From Schistocerca nitens (Eukaryota; Arthropoda; Insecta; Orthoptera; Acrididae): a DNA stretch of 64,000 nucleotides. The stretch is taken from positions 543,173,602 to 543,237,601 of the forward strand of contig NC_064616.1 of NCBI RefSeq assembly GCF_023898315.1. The letters are read 5' to 3'. The notes under the pieces were generated by a model. That model was given only the letters and a program-made list of their open reading frames with translations, had not been told where the DNA came from and searched no databases. Positions 22,425 through 33,870 of the stretch are shown here, piece after piece; the stretch's first letter is position 1, and each line of letters starts with the position of its first letter. A program made the translations under genes and the position numbers.

Positions 22425-22620
22425 TTTTGGCCGGTAGGCCCCATTCGGGGGAGTTCGGCCACCGTATTGCAAGTTCTTTTTGGGTGACGCCACATCGGCG
22501 ACTTGCGAGTCAATGATGATGAAAATGATTATGAAGGACACACAACCCTCAGTCCCCTGCCGGGAATCGCACATTGGTCTCCTGCGTGGTAGGCAATAAC
22601 GCTACCGCTACGCTACGGAG
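22425..22620 (-). repeat. tRNA-derived SINE, family C
   Basis: The plus strand reads GGAGTTCGGCCACCG, then GACGCCACATCGGCGACTTGCG, a GATGATGAAAATGATTATGA stretch, then CAGTCCCCTGCCGGGAATCGCAC and a tRNA-like end GTAGGCAATAACGCTACCGC. The reverse complement puts a tRNA-like head with a B box first. A second fragment of this or a sister family is at 32626-32690. Confidence 0.65.
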
Positions 22621-23146
22621 GTGGACTATCTTAACAAGAAGCAACACCCTATACCGTTAATATGTGATTTACATTTTGTAGGTCTCACAATGCAGAAAAG
22701 ACGTGAATGCGTAGTAATACTTAATGAAGTAAGTAGTTCTAGTGAAATTATCTTCTGGTACCATCTTGTCCTGCGATTTACAGCTGACAGATATATTGAT
22801 TTAAACCAATGCACCAGAGAGCGTGTTTTTGAAAAGAAATATCCCCATGAATGACGCATACTAGGCACGATAATTTAATTATTTGGCGAGGATCTTTTAA
22901 CATCACTTGTAGTAAAAGTTTTCGTAGAATGACTGCGACAAACACTCTTAAGTTTCTAACTGCAGACAACTGATATAGTAAGAAAAGATTTGCATTAAGA
23001 GACTGCAAATAACTGTCATCAGGAACAGTACTACTGAATGTATGAAAATAAGCACAGACAGGTAATCAGTTCAGTCATCATCCAAACGGAGGTGAAGAAT
23101 ATACTCAGTCAGAACCCATCGTTCGACAAAAGCAATCAATTGGTGC
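22621..23146. other. No gene recognised
   Basis: Opposed short open stretches only; no recognisable element. Confidence 0.3.
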
Positions 23147-23345
23147 AAATGGTTCAAATGGCTCTGAGCACTATGGGACTCAACTGCTGAGGTCATTAGT
23201 CCCCTAGAACTTAGAACTAGTTAAACCTAACTAACCTAAGGACATCACACACATCCATTCCCGAGGCAGGATTCGAACCTGCGACCGTAGCGGTCGCGCG
23301 GTTCCAGACTGTAGCGCCTAGAACCGTTCGGCCAATTCGGTCGGC
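23147..23345 (-). mobile_element. SINE, family A
   Basis: Near full-length minus-strand copy: CAAATGGTTCAAATGGCTCTG at the left and GCCTAGAACCGTTCGGCCAA at the tRNA-like end, with the B box reverse complement GGATTCGAACC at about 23269. No clean target duplication found, so it is probably an older copy. Confidence 0.9.
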
Positions 23346-23744
23346 AGATATCAAAGAAAATGGGTTATCAGAAAAGGGTAGCCACTTTCAACAAAAACTA
23401 AAGACATCAGAATAGTGTGAAGGATGAGAGAGTTAAAACTCGAGAATAAGAAGGGCATGTGGCGTTAAGAGTAGATGATAATTTGGTAACATTGTAACAC
23501 ATGTGTGTAGTGTAGAAAAGTTCTTTAACACTAACTTAAGTCAGTAACATGAAGTTTTCAGAATCGTTATGCCGTCTTGAAAGACCCGATAAAAGCCATT
23601 ATAAATAACTTCAGTAACGCGAATTTGACTCCCACTACAAGAGACTTTGTAATGTCTATCATTTCTTCAGGAAATAATAGTGGTTATGATAAAAATCAAC
23701 AAAGTTACCGAAAGTTTGTTCTTCTGAGTACAGCATAATCTTAA
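23346..23744. other. No gene recognised
   Basis: AT-rich sequence between a SINE and the 3' end of the minus-strand LINE. Confidence 0.3.
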
Positions 23745-24756
23745 GTTCTACATCTACATCCACATTAATTCTCTGCAAATCACATCTGAGTGCCTGGCAG
23801 AGGGTTCACCGAACCACCTTCACAATTCTTTGTTATTCCAGTCCTGTATAGCGCGCGAAAAGAACGAACGCCAGCCTGTATCTTTCCGTACGAGCTCTGA
23901 TTTCCCTTATTTTATTGTGATGATCGTTTCTCTCTATGTAGGTTGGTGTCAAAAGCTTTCCGAAAATCCAGAAATACGGAGTTGATCTGAAATCCCTTGT
24001 CTATAGCATTCAACACTTAATGCGAATAAAGTCCTACCTGTGTTTCACAAGAACGATGTTTTCTGAACCCATGTTGACTTTGTGTCAATAGACCGTTTTC
24101 TTCAAGGTAATTCATAATATTCGAACACAATATGTGTTCCAAAATCCTGCCGCATATCGACGTTAACGACTTGAGCCTGTAATTAAGGGTATTACTCCTA
24201 CTACATTTCTTGCATATTGGTGTGACTTGTGCAACTTTCCTGTATTTGGGTACGGATCTTTCGTCGAGCGAACGGCTGTAGGTGACTGTTAAGTATGGAG
24301 CTAATGCATCAGCATACTCTGAAAGGATCCTAATCCGTATACAGTCTGGGCCAGAAGACTTGCTTTTATTAAGTGATTTAAGTTCCTTTACTACTCCGAG
24401 GATATTTACTTCTACGTTACTCATGTTGTCAGCTGTTCTTGATTCGAATTGTGGAATATTTACTTTGTCCATTTTTGTGAAGGGATTTCGGAGGGCTGTG
24501 TTAAGTAACTCTCCTTTGGCAGCACTGTCTTTGATAGTATTTCCATTGCTATCACCCAGAGTAGGCATTGATTGTTTCTTGCCGCTAACATACTTCACAT
24601 ACGACCGTAATATCTTTGGATATTCTGACAGGTGTCGAGACAAAGTTGCTTTGTGGCAACTGTTACAAGCATCTCGCGTTGAAGTCCGCGCTAAATTTCG
24701 AGCTTCTGTAAAAGATCGCCAATCTCTGGGATTTAATTCTGTTTAAATGTGGCATG
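23745..24756 (-). pseudogene. LINE reverse transcriptase with palm deleted
   Basis: The 208-codon open part (24017-24643) carries the typical run before the palm: GDSNGN, VVKELKSLNKSKSSGPDCI, LAPYLT, VPKYRKVAQVTPI, NYRLKSLTSICGRILE and QHGFRKHRSCETQV. Beyond a stop, the motif-A block FLDFRKAFDT is readable at about 23950-23980. At about 23945 it jumps straight to the C-terminal REKRSS...GNQSS block and the 3' tail, so the region with the catalytic YADD pair and thumb is missing. The longer copy at 27787-28888 shows what was lost. Confidence 0.82.
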
Positions 24757-24768
24757 TTTGTGTCGTTA

Positions 24769-24966
24769 GGCCGACGGCGTTGGCCGAGCGGTTCTAGGTG
24801 TTCCAGTCGGGAACCGCGCGACTGCTACGGTCGCAGGTTCGAATCATGCCTCTGGCATGGATGTGTGTGATGTCCTTACGTTAGTTAGGTTTAAGTAGTT
24901 CTAAGTTCTTGGGGGCTGATGACCTCAGATGTTGAGTCCCATAGTGCTCAGAGCCATTTGAACCAT
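24769..24966 (+). mobile_element. SINE, family A, inserted in LINE ORF2
   Basis: Plus-strand copy starting at the GTTGGCCGAGCGGTTCTAGG region, with B box GGTTCGAATC and ending CAGAGCCATTTGAACCA. Perfect 12-bp target duplication TTTGTGTCGTTA at 24757-24768 and 24967-24978. It separates endonuclease from RT. Confidence 0.93.
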
Positions 24967-24978
24967 TTTGTGTCGTTA

Positions 24979-26165
24979 TTTCTGCAACAGAGTTCTGACC
25001 CGTTTTGTGTACCAAGGAGAATCAGCTCCGTCGTTTCTTAATTCATTTGGTATGAATCTCTCAAATGCTGCTGATACTATTTCTTTGAATTCAAGCCGCA
25101 TCTGGCCTACACTTATGTTATTAATTTGTAATGAGTAGCGATTGCCTCTCAGGAAGATGTCATGTGAGTTTCGATCTGCTTTTATGAATAGGTATCATTT
25201 TCGTTTATTTTTCGAGGATTTGGTGGTTACAATATTCAGTCTCGCTACGACAACTCTGTATTCACTAATCCCCGTATCGGTTTTGACACTCGTTATTAAC
25301 TCAGGATTATTTGTTGCTAAGAGGTCAGGTGTATTTATAAAACACTTTACCATTCGCGTGGGCTCATGAAATAACTGCTCGAAATAATTTTCAGAGAACG
25401 CGTTTAGCACAATTTTGGATGATGTTTTATACGTACCTCCGGAATTAAACATGTATTTTTGCCAACATATCGAGGCTAATTTAAAGTCACCACTAACTAT
25501 AATCGTATAAGTCGGGTACGTGTTTGAAATTAAACTCAAGTTTTCTTTGCCCGCATCTCGTGGTCGTGCGGTAGCGTTCTCGCTTCCCACGCCCGGGTTC
25601 CCGGGTTCGATTCCCGGCGGGGTCAGGGACTTTCTCTGCCTCGTGATGGCTGGGTGTTGTGTGCTGTCCTTAGGTTAGTTAGGTTTAAGTAGTTCTAAGT
25701 TCTAGGGCACTGATGACCATAGATGTTAAGTCCCATAGTGCTCAGAGCCATTTGAACCATTTTTTTCTTTGAACCTTTGAGCAATAGTGTCATCTGAATT
25801 GGGAGATCGGTAAAAGGATCCAATTATGTCTTTATTCCGGTTGCCAAAAATGACCTCTGCTGATAATAACTCACAAGAAGTGTCTACATGTATTTCGCAA
25901 CAAGATAAACTACTTCTAACAACAACAAACACGGCACCGCCATCTGTGTTTAGCCTATCCTTTCAAAACACCGTTAGGTTCTCGCAAAAACTTCGGTTGA
26001 GCTTCTATCCGGCTTTAGCCAACTTTCATTGGCTGTAACGATTTGAATATTAGTGCTTTCTATTAGCGCTCGGAGCTCTGGTACTTTCCCAGCACAGCTA
26101 CGATAATTTACAACTGTTTGACCAATTGTTCTGGTATCTACGTTCTTCCTGTGTTCGGCCTGCAC
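24979..26165 (-). pseudogene. LINE APE-type endonuclease
   Basis: Minus-strand blocks in order: ELRALIESTNIQIVTANESW (metal-binding Glu region), NTDGGAVFVVVR, DIIGSFYRSPNSD, then after the SINE SGDFKLASICW (the GDFN motif with Asn replaced by Lys), FHEPTR, DLLATNNPELI and GISEYRVV (usually GISDHxxV, so the catalytic His is lost). Frameshifts occur between blocks. The domain would nick the chromosomal target. Context and order match the ORF2 start of CR1-type LINEs. Confidence 0.82.
25550..25762 (+). mobile_element. SINE, family B (different tRNA head, same tail)
   Basis: Head CCCGCATCTCGTGGTCGTGC with A box GTGGTCGTGCGGTAGCG and B box GGGTTCGATTCCC, followed by GTCCTTAGGTTAGTTAGG and the same tail as family A, ending CAGAGCCATTTGAACCAT. 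Perfect 9-bp duplication TTTTCTTTG at 25541-25549 and 25763-25771. The tail match shows that one 3' module is used with two unrelated tRNA heads. Confidence 0.93.
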
Positions 26166-26179
26166 CCTTTGTGACTAAG

Positions 26180-27163
26180 ACCTTCTTGCATTTTCCCAAG
26201 ACCCTGTAACCTAAAAAACCGCCCTGTCCACGTCACACAACCCTGCTACCCGTGTAGCCGCCTCCTGCCTTTAGAGGCCACCAGACCTGCCAGCTGAACC
26301 CGAAACCCAACCACCCTTCGGCGCAAGTCGAGGAATCTGCATCCTACACGGTCGCAGAACCGCCTCAGCCTCTGGTTCAGATCCTCCGCTCGGCTCTTTA
26401 CCAGAGCTCCTTAATCGTTCTCGTCGACTACGCTGCAAATGGTCAGCTCTGCTTTCATCTCGCAAGCAAAACTGGCAGCCTTTACCACTTCTGTTAGCCG
26501 CTCGAAACCAATTATAATCTCTTCTGATCCGAAGTGACACACGTCGTTTGCACCGACGTGAGCAACCACCTACAGCTGGCTGCACCCTGTGTTCTTCAAG
26601 GCCTCCGGGAGGACCTGTTCCACATCTGGAGTGGCTCCACCAAGTATGCACAATGAGTGCACGTTGGTTTTCTTTCCCTTCTTTGCAGCCATGTCCCTAA
26701 GGGGCCCCATAACGCTCCTAACGTTGGAGCTCCCAACTATCAATAATCCCACCCTCTGTGTTTGTCCGGATCTTGCAGGCTGAGAGGTTTCCTCTGAAAC
26801 AATACAGGCGACAGCATCTGGCTCAGCGACAGTGTCAGCCACAGACAGCACCTGGAACCTGTTTGTCAGACAAACCGGGGAGGCCTTAAGTGCGGCCGCC
26901 TGGGGAGTCTTTCGCTGCCTGATACTCCCCGGTGTGACCTCCACTCGACCACAGGTGGGGGGGTCAACCTCAGTGCGAGCAGTAACTGGGCTGGCCACCG
27001 GTGAGGACCGATCGCAAGACTCGGACGCCCTGTACGTCCGTTGGATCCCCACAGCCGGCCCACAACAGTGGTGCCCATCCACTGCAGACTCAAACCGTGT
27101 AACGGAAGCCATCACAGCGAGAAGATGAGAGCGAAGTGTCACCAATTCGGCTCCCATCAGCAC
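26180..27163 (-). pseudogene. LINE ORF1 with SGNH-hydrolase (esterase-like) domain
   Basis: Open for 197 codons to a TAG at 26570-26572 and then readable in the same frame with a TAA at 26411-26413. After a variable N-terminal part come VGLLIVGSSNVRSV (block I position; the usual GDS is GSS), LCILGGATPDVEQVL, then beyond the stop VVAHVGANDVCHFGSEEI with a G-x-N-D block, and RLRRFCDRVGCRFLDLR. This pattern fits the esterase-type ORF1 known in CR1-like LINEs. Its role in the retrotransposition cycle is not settled. Two stops make it a pseudogene. Confidence 0.7.
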
Positions 27164-27786
27164 AAAACAATCTCAGTCCCTGTTCATGCTAAAGAAAGTG
27201 TAAAACTAAACTATGCAGATATGTTGTGTCTGTAATGTCTCATTTACCAGAGGAACATTTCCTAATTGGCTGAAATAAGCTTAAGTAAAACCACTGTACA
27301 AGCAGTGGGATAAAAAAATCCATGTAACTTCCAGTCAGTTTCTCTTTTGCTACCGTTGTTAAGAATTGTAGACTTCAAATAACACATGGTTGAAGTCACA
27401 GTTTGGATATACAAAGGTTTCTGAAAATGAGAAGGATACTGACACATGTACTGAGCACACACTTACTTCACTTGACAATAAAATAAATGATATATTCAAT
27501 ACCGATTTGATTGCATAGTTTACATCCTTTTGAGTAAGTCAGAATGTTACAATGTCGCTGTAAACTCTATTGGCTGATTCATCTCATGTCTGTCTCATAG
27601 GAATCAAGAGTTGTCAATAGGAAACAGTCTTGTGTGAAGTTATCAGCCTTCATCCAATCAGGAACTAGTTGCATGTGGTGTTCCACTCGAGTGCATCGTA
27701 CGAGTCTTACTTTTTCTTGAGTGTATTAATAACCATTTCAAAGTGACCTTAACATAAAACATAGTTCTTGTGTAACACAAGTAGCT
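27164..27786. other. No gene recognised
   Basis: Lies between the 5' end of one LINE copy and the truncated start of the next. AT-rich, without motifs. Confidence 0.3.
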
Positions 27787-28888
27787 TTTTACTCTCACAA
27801 AATAAGGACTGCTACCGACAGAGGATGTGAAATTGATTCCACATTTTTAGATTTCCGGAAGGCTTTTGACACTGTTCAAACATGGGACTTCGAATCAAAT
27901 TACATGCATATGAGGTATCGTCTGAGTTGTGTGACTGGTTTCGTGATTTCCTTTCAGGACGGTAAAAGTTCATAATAATTTAAGGATAGTCATTTAGTAA
28001 AAAAGAAGTGATATCTGGCGTTGTCCAGGGCAGTGTTACAGGTCCTCTCTTTTCCTGGTCTACAGAAACGATTTAGGAGACAATCTGAGCTGCCCTCTTT
28101 GACTCTTTTTAGATGATGCTGTCACTTACCGTCTTATAAAGTCATCAGATGATCAAAACTAGTTGCAAAATGATATATAAAAGATATTTGTAGGGCGAAA
28201 AAACTGGCAACTGACTATAAATAGTGAAAGATTGCAACTTATCCATATGAGTTCTAACAGAAATCCGCTAAATTTCGGTTACACGATAAATCTCACAAAT
28301 CTGAAGCGTGTGAATTCAGTTAAATACTTAGGGATCACAATTATAAATAACTTAAATTGAAACGATCCCATAGATAATGTTGTAGGGAAAACAATCCAGA
28401 GAGGGCGATTTATTGGCAGAACGCTTAGATAATGCCACAGGTTTAGTAAGGAGATGCTTACTTTACACTAGTCCGCATTCTTCTCGTGTATTGGTGTGTG
28501 GTGTGGGATCTGCATCAGGTAGGATTGTTGGAGGACATGAGATATGTTCAGAGAAGGGGAGCCGGTTTTAGGACGTGAGATATGTTCAGAGAAGGGGAGC
28601 CGGTTTTGTATTATAGGTGAGAGATATTATACACGAATTGGAGTGGTAATCATAATAAAAGAGGCGTTTTTTGTAGCGGCAGGAGCTTCTCATGAAATGA
28701 CGATCACCAACTTTCTCCTCAGTATGTGAAATTATTTTGTCCACTCTCACCTACCTAGGGAGAAAAGATCATCACAAAAGAAGGAGAAATCAGAGTTCAC
28801 AACGAAAGATTTAAGTATTCGTTCTTTCGCGCGTTGATCGAGAGTGGAATGGTAGAGAATAGTAATCATGTAGATGTAGATGTAGAAG
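27787..28888 (+). pseudogene. 5'-truncated copy of the same LINE: RT palm to 3' end
   Basis: Plus-strand, broken by stops and frameshifts. FLDFRKAFDT (motif A), KLHAYEVSSELCDWFRDFLS, VVQGSVTGPL (motif B), FLDDAV where FADD is expected (motif C: the first catalytic Asp pair survives as DD but Ala is lost), VNSVKYLGITI (motif E region), and the C-terminal REKRSSQKK block. The 3' end is an ATGTAG microsatellite-like tail at 28868-28888, matching the tail of the minus-strand copy. A 38-bp tandem duplication lies at 28533-28607. Confidence 0.8.
28533..28607 (+). repeat. 38-bp tandem duplication in the LINE copy
   Basis: Two near-identical units (28533-28570 and 28571-28607), each containing GAGATATGTTCAGAGAAGGG, with one substitution between them (GGACATG versus GGACGTG). 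Confidence 0.9.
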
Positions 28889-29639
28889 CTATGTTTTTTC
28901 AGTTCCCAAACGATAAGAATATTACAATAACTAGCAACTCGACTATACTTCCAGAAACAGGTGCTTGTGTAGTTTTTATGGATATTAATAAATGGATTCT
29001 AGACAATTCCCTACCACAAAATTTTAAATAATTCACTAGATGTAGTTAAAAACATGCAAAAGAATTTAAACCCCGTATGTATTAAATATTAACAAATGTT
29101 AATGCAGAATTACTCGTTTCATATCTTTACGATTAATCATGCAATTGATCCATGGGACATTAAACTAACTAAAGAACTAACGCGTAGGTAGCAGAGTTTG
29201 ATAGTAACAAATTCTTGAGAGAGGAACTTGGTAGTAACCTCAGGTGTGTGGAGCAATACCTAAGCAGGTCTTGGTTAGCAGATACTAAAGTTGTCAGGGG
29301 TACGTAATGTCACAATGAAAAAGCTGGCTAACTTTCTATTCCTTAGTTCAATAGTCCCATACGATATTATATTTTGATGTGTCTCATCAATCCAGGCTAA
29401 AGTGTTCTGGACTCAAAAGCGTAAAATATGAATTATTTCTAATGTAAATTCAATGGTGTCTTCCAGAATCACATTCGCAAACTTTGATAAACTAGGAATT
29501 TATCCCATAATTTAATCTAGCATAAGTAAGGCATTTCTTTTTCAAGCCAACATTCCAGTTCAAGGAATCAATACCAGGGAATAAAACAATCTTCAAAACT
29601 TGAGAAAACTCAAAACGTGAGAAAACTTGGATTCCTTGG
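28889..29639. other. No gene recognised
   Basis: AT-rich; no family motif on either strand. Confidence 0.3.
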
Positions 29640-30408
29640 TCGAGCGGCTGGTGATGAGACACAAATCACGCCGGTAAATGCCAAACGACGCCTCACTTGC
29701 AGTAACTAGCGTAAACCCTGAAAGATTGAACAGTGCAAAAACGTTGGTGGAATGACGAATCACTGTACACAATGTGGCGGTCCCATGGCAGGGTGTGGGT
29801 ATGGCGAATGCCGGATTAACGTCATCTGCCAGCGTGTGTAGTGCCAACAATAAAATTTGGAGGCGGTGGTGTTATGTTGTCGTTGTGTTTTTCAAGGAGT
29901 GGGCTTTCACCCTTTATTGTTTTGCGTGCCACTATCACAGCATAGGCTTACTTTGATATATTTTAAGCGCCTACTTGCTTCCCACTGTTGGAGAGCAGGT
30001 CGTGGATGGCGATTGCATCTTTCACCACGATCGAGCGCCTGTTCATAATGCACGACCTGTGGCGGAGTGGTTACAAGGCAATAACATCCCTGTAATTGAC
30101 TGGCCGGCACGGAGGCCTGACCTGAATCGTACAAAACACATTTGGGATGTTTTGGATCGCCGGCTTCGTGCCAGTCCTCACCGGCCGACACCGATACCTC
30201 TCCTCATTGCAGCACACAATGAAGAATGAGCTACCATTCTCCAAGAAACCTTCCAGCACCAGATTGGATGTATGTCTGCGACAGTGGAAGCTTGTGAACA
30301 AGGCTAAGGGTGGGCCCACACTATACTGAATTCCAGCACTACCGATGGAGGGCCCCACGAACTTGTAAGTCATTTTCTGGAAGGTGTCCGGATACTTCTG
30401 ACCACATA
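29640..30408 (+). pseudogene. Tc1/mariner-superfamily transposase remnant with right terminal repeat
   Basis: Frameshifted plus-strand DDE domain: RWWNDESLYTMWRSHGRVWV (first D in NDE), LPACVVPTIKFGGGGVM, CIFHHDRAPVHNARPVAEWL (second D), then DWPARRPDLNRTKHIWD, where the third catalytic residue, 34 residues on, is Lys in place of Glu. The right end reads GGTGTCCGGATACTTCTGACCACATA, a typical terminal inverted repeat sequence of this group. The left terminus and N-terminal domains are missing. Confidence 0.78.
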
Positions 30409-31599
30409 GTTTACATTCCACAGACTCCGCCTCCTAGCTAAGGTACCCCGTTATGAAATTGCATAGGAAAGACAAGCAGCACCGACAGGGCAATACACGC
30501 ACAGAGAGACCGCTCGGTCTGAACAAAGAAGGCAACAGAGTGTTCCGCGAACCACTCAGTGGGTCGATAATGTTAAGTGACCATCCTTGAAAGAGAGTGG
30601 TAAAAGCCCCCTTCACGAATAAAACGTGTAACTAAGTCAGCCTCTGAGGCGAAAGTACTATGCCACACTACAACGTGCAGAAAAATCTGAAGTTTTAAAT
30701 TGCATATTTCTTTTCAAAATCGACTGAGAAACACTTCGAACTAAAAACTCACGCATGATCAAAAGTGGGAACCTTTTCTGTTTTTACGAGGAAAGTAAAG
30801 CCTTTAAGGAAAATACAATTCATAAAACAATGTGGCGTAGTGTTATCAACGCCGAGAATTTTTTACACCTTGAAAATAGGGAAGTGGATTCTTCCCTTTT
30901 TCGTCCTGCTGGCTCAGCGCGAGGTGTGAACGCTGCTTTACTGCCAACGGCAAGAGACAAATTTCTATTACTATTTCTGGTTTCTATGTTCGTGGGGTGT
31001 AAGCGCTAATGGTCAGTAGCATCAGTGTGATTGGTTGTTAGGGGCTGGAGCAACGTCACAGCTTCCTTCAAGCTCTGGAGACGAAACCAGAGAGTCATTC
31101 TTGTGAACAGGCGGCAGCGGGAGGCAACAGGTGGCACGCCGGCCACTGCTGTCTGTGCGCCATCTGTTTTCAGCCACTGCTACTAACCTGCCCTATCGAC
31201 CCAGCAGAAGCGGCCCGTACGCCACCCCCTGCAGCTCACTGTTTTCCTGTGTTTGAGGGCGATTTTCGAGATCCTGGCTTCACGTTGGAGGTCAGGTCTT
31301 GACACCTACTACAGTTGGATACACATAGTTTCTTGGTACATCTGCTCGTTTAACTGACATGAAACCATTCTGGATACGCGAAAATCAGACTGGAATGTTG
31401 AAACATTAGTCAATAGTTACTTCTGAATAAAATGAAAAATACGAACAGTTTTTACGAGGAATTAAATTTAGCCCCAAAGCTGTAAGCTACAGTCAGTCAC
31501 AAAGCAACTTAATGTATATAGCAAAGTGCTAACGGGACAGCCAATATCTAATATCTACAATTCCATGGTCGAAAAATAGGACAGTGTATGTTCATAGAG
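30409..31599. other. No gene recognised; GC-rich patch at 31060-31260
   Basis: 30409-31030 is featureless. 31090-31260 is locally GC-rich and contains a motif that recurs at 38916-38960 and 42751-42800 (see findings). Confidence 0.3.
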
Positions 31600-32256
31600 T
31601 ACAGTGTGTCTGAAAACTCATATAATTCCGAAACGAAAACCAACTGTGAAAAATGCAGTTGGCCAGGAATGCACCTATGTCAGGGGCACACACAATGGAT
31701 AAGAATGCACAATTTCAAATGTAAACAAGCTTCACATTAAAAAAATGTTACCTTTTTATAGTGGCACATGTATGTTTTGTCTACGGAAATGAAAACTAGA
31801 GGTACAGTTAGTTACTTGTTTTAATTGTTCTAGACGTCATAATTCCTGAAATTCATAGACTTTAAAGGATGGAGACGGACCCACAGTTCCTTCCGTAATA
31901 CGCAGAACAAGGGTTGCCTACAGGAGGTTTCAGAAGATTGCAGACAACCCGCATTACGGCAGGAACTGTGGCACCGTTTCCGTTATTTAAATGAAGTATT
32001 CCAGGAGGTATGAATAAGATTTATGGCAGTGAAACCAAGTCTGCCAACACCAATTGTACCTCTGGTTTTATTTCGGTAGTAATGTTCGATAATAAAAAAC
32101 ATTGTGTTGAAAGTGGTATTTATATACTTTTACCAGTTGTGCCTACAGTGCCTACAGCACATGACATAGGTGCATCCGTACCCTGTTGCATTTAGCACGT
32201 TTAATTTTATTTAGGAAAGGTATGATGTGACGAAGTTACGTGTGACACCCTGTGTA
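31600..32256. mobile_element. Candidate MITE with short terminal inverted repeats
   Basis: Left end TACAGTGTGTCTGA, right end reverse complement TACACAGGGTGTCACA: about 10 of 12 matching positions after the TA. Ends of the type ACAGGGTGTC are common in insect DNA transposons. No coding sequence. Weak evidence from short ends only. Confidence 0.35.
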
Positions 32257-32625
32257 TATTGTGAGTCACGTAAGACGTAACGCTGCATTTGTTTCGTTAA
32301 CGGTTCCAGATATCGAAAAGAGGTTTTCAAAAGATATTACTCAAAGGGGCACGAACTTTGGTGTTTGATAAAGAGACTCATCTCTTGTAACGATCCAGAT
32401 ATTGAAGAAAGTACAGTTATTTAAATAAGAGTGATATACTTTTGTTAATGGCATTCGGATGCGCTTGAGAAGACGCGTACAGAGCTATAATGTATTACTT
32501 TGATTATTTCAATTCATTGGATTTCAGGTTATGCCCATTCAGCCATGTCAGTAATGGAAAGCAGTACGATAGCATATTAGAGACGAATTCGTAAGTTACG
32601 ATGATATAAACGTAAGGATAACAAA
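32257..32625. other. No gene recognised
   Basis: AT-rich sequence without motifs. Confidence 0.3.
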
Positions 32626-32690
32626 AGACCCAGTCCCCGACAGGAGAAAATCTCCGACCCACCCGGGAATTGAACCTGGGCCACTTTGGT
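32626..32690 (-). repeat. SINE fragment, family C-like
   Basis: GACCCAGTCCCCGACAGGAG, AAAATCTCCGACCC, then CCGGGAATTGAACCTGGGCC, which reverse-complements to a B box. Resembles the tRNA-proximal part of the SINE at 22425-22620 but keeps an extra segment. Confidence 0.6.
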
Positions 32691-32899
32691 TAGACAAAAT
32701 GCTTGTTAATTTTGAGGCTGAAACGCAAGAAAATCCGAGAAATACTCTAAAAAATAAGGCACGTCGGCCAGAATTAGTGTTGCGTTCTAAACACGCTCAT
32801 GCCAGGCTACATCGTTATTTCGAGCCTTTCGGCCGTGTACTTGTTTGTATTGTAGAACTAGCAGGAACTGTGTCTTCTATCGGCAGGTATGTTCTACTT

Positions 32900-33870
32900 C
32901 AACAATCCTTGTATACAGACATGTACACCAATGATAAGAAGTTAGACAGGCTACTTTTAAACGGCGAATGTCAAAGAAATGCTGTCGGAACGATCCGACG
33001 GCATAGGGAATTCTATCCTGATAGTCGCTGTCCGTCGCGACAGAGACGTGCATTAATTAATGGTTCACTAGCGCGAACAGGTAGCTTCAACATCAAATAA
33101 TGAACAAAGAGTGCAATTGCCGGAGCACATGAAGAAGTTGTTCTAGCTTTTACGCTCATACTTCCTCATGGTACCACGAGACGTACTGCAAGTAATGCGG
33201 GATTAGGCAGACGAGTGTCATTCTTATCTTGCATCATCAGACAAATTCTCCTTCAAGATCTGTCACTATGTCGGTAACTCTGAAGACGTGACTTCTAACG
33301 TGATACAGAATATTATCGGTTTGATATGCAGCGCCTGTGACACGACTCTACGTTTTTGTTTCTTTTTTTCCCTACATAATGCTCCATATTGACGAAGCAA
33401 CGTGTACAAACATTGGTAATGTCAGTTTCGGTAAAATGCTCGATAGCCAGCAGAGGCCTTCATGACCGTGGAGCGCATATGTGTGTTGTGCCATCATAGG
33501 AAATTTCACTTTGTGACCTTACTTCATCCGAGTGGTGCTAAATGAAAATATGTGTGCACACTTCCTTACTAACTTTCTACCCGCTCTTCTAGAAGAGGTA
33601 CCATTAGATAAGTGAGAGTGCATGTGGTTCTAACACGACGGCCGCCCAGATTGCTCTTCGCGTGTTGCAATTCAAGTACTGAATTAAAAGTTTCCTAACC
33701 GTTGGACAGGATGGAATACTGCTCGACAATGGTCGGCATGATCCCCTGATTTGACTTCTAGATTTATTTGTATGGGGAACACTGAAAGATGAAGTTTATC
33801 ACCAAGCTTCAACGACGCCAAACCTCATTCGCAGTCCAACCGCCATAGCATGAACCGGCATGTTATTCAG
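32900..33870 (+). pseudogene. Mariner-like transposon pseudogene with DUF4817-type helix-turn-helix
   Basis: The end of the open stretch 32699-33100 reads YTNDKKLDRLLLNGECQRNA, then REFYPDSRCPSRQRR, the N-terminal DNA-binding block of a widespread arthropod transposase family. Much further on, after decay, FLPALLEEVPLDK, MWF-HDGRP and FPNRWTG followed by SPDL are readable between 33570 and 33770, which fit its DDE core (MWFQHDGxPAH, SPDLTPLDFFLWG). The first catalytic region is not readable. Many stops and frameshifts. The part of the open frame before about 32900 is unrelated. Confidence 0.68.

Larger units (their letters stand above)
23745..27163 (-). mobile_element. CR1-like LINE with ORF1, endonuclease and deleted RT, split by two SINEs
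   Basis: Reading on the minus strand: ORF1 with an SGNH-type domain (27163 to about 26180), APE endonuclease (26165 to about 24980), RT start (24750 to about 23950) and a 3' end with a short GTAGAT-rich tail at 23745-23765. SINEs sit at 24769-24966 and 25550-25762. The 3' end matches two further copies at 27787-28888 and 40270-41157. Frameshifts, stops and an internal RT deletion show it is dead. Confidence 0.85.
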
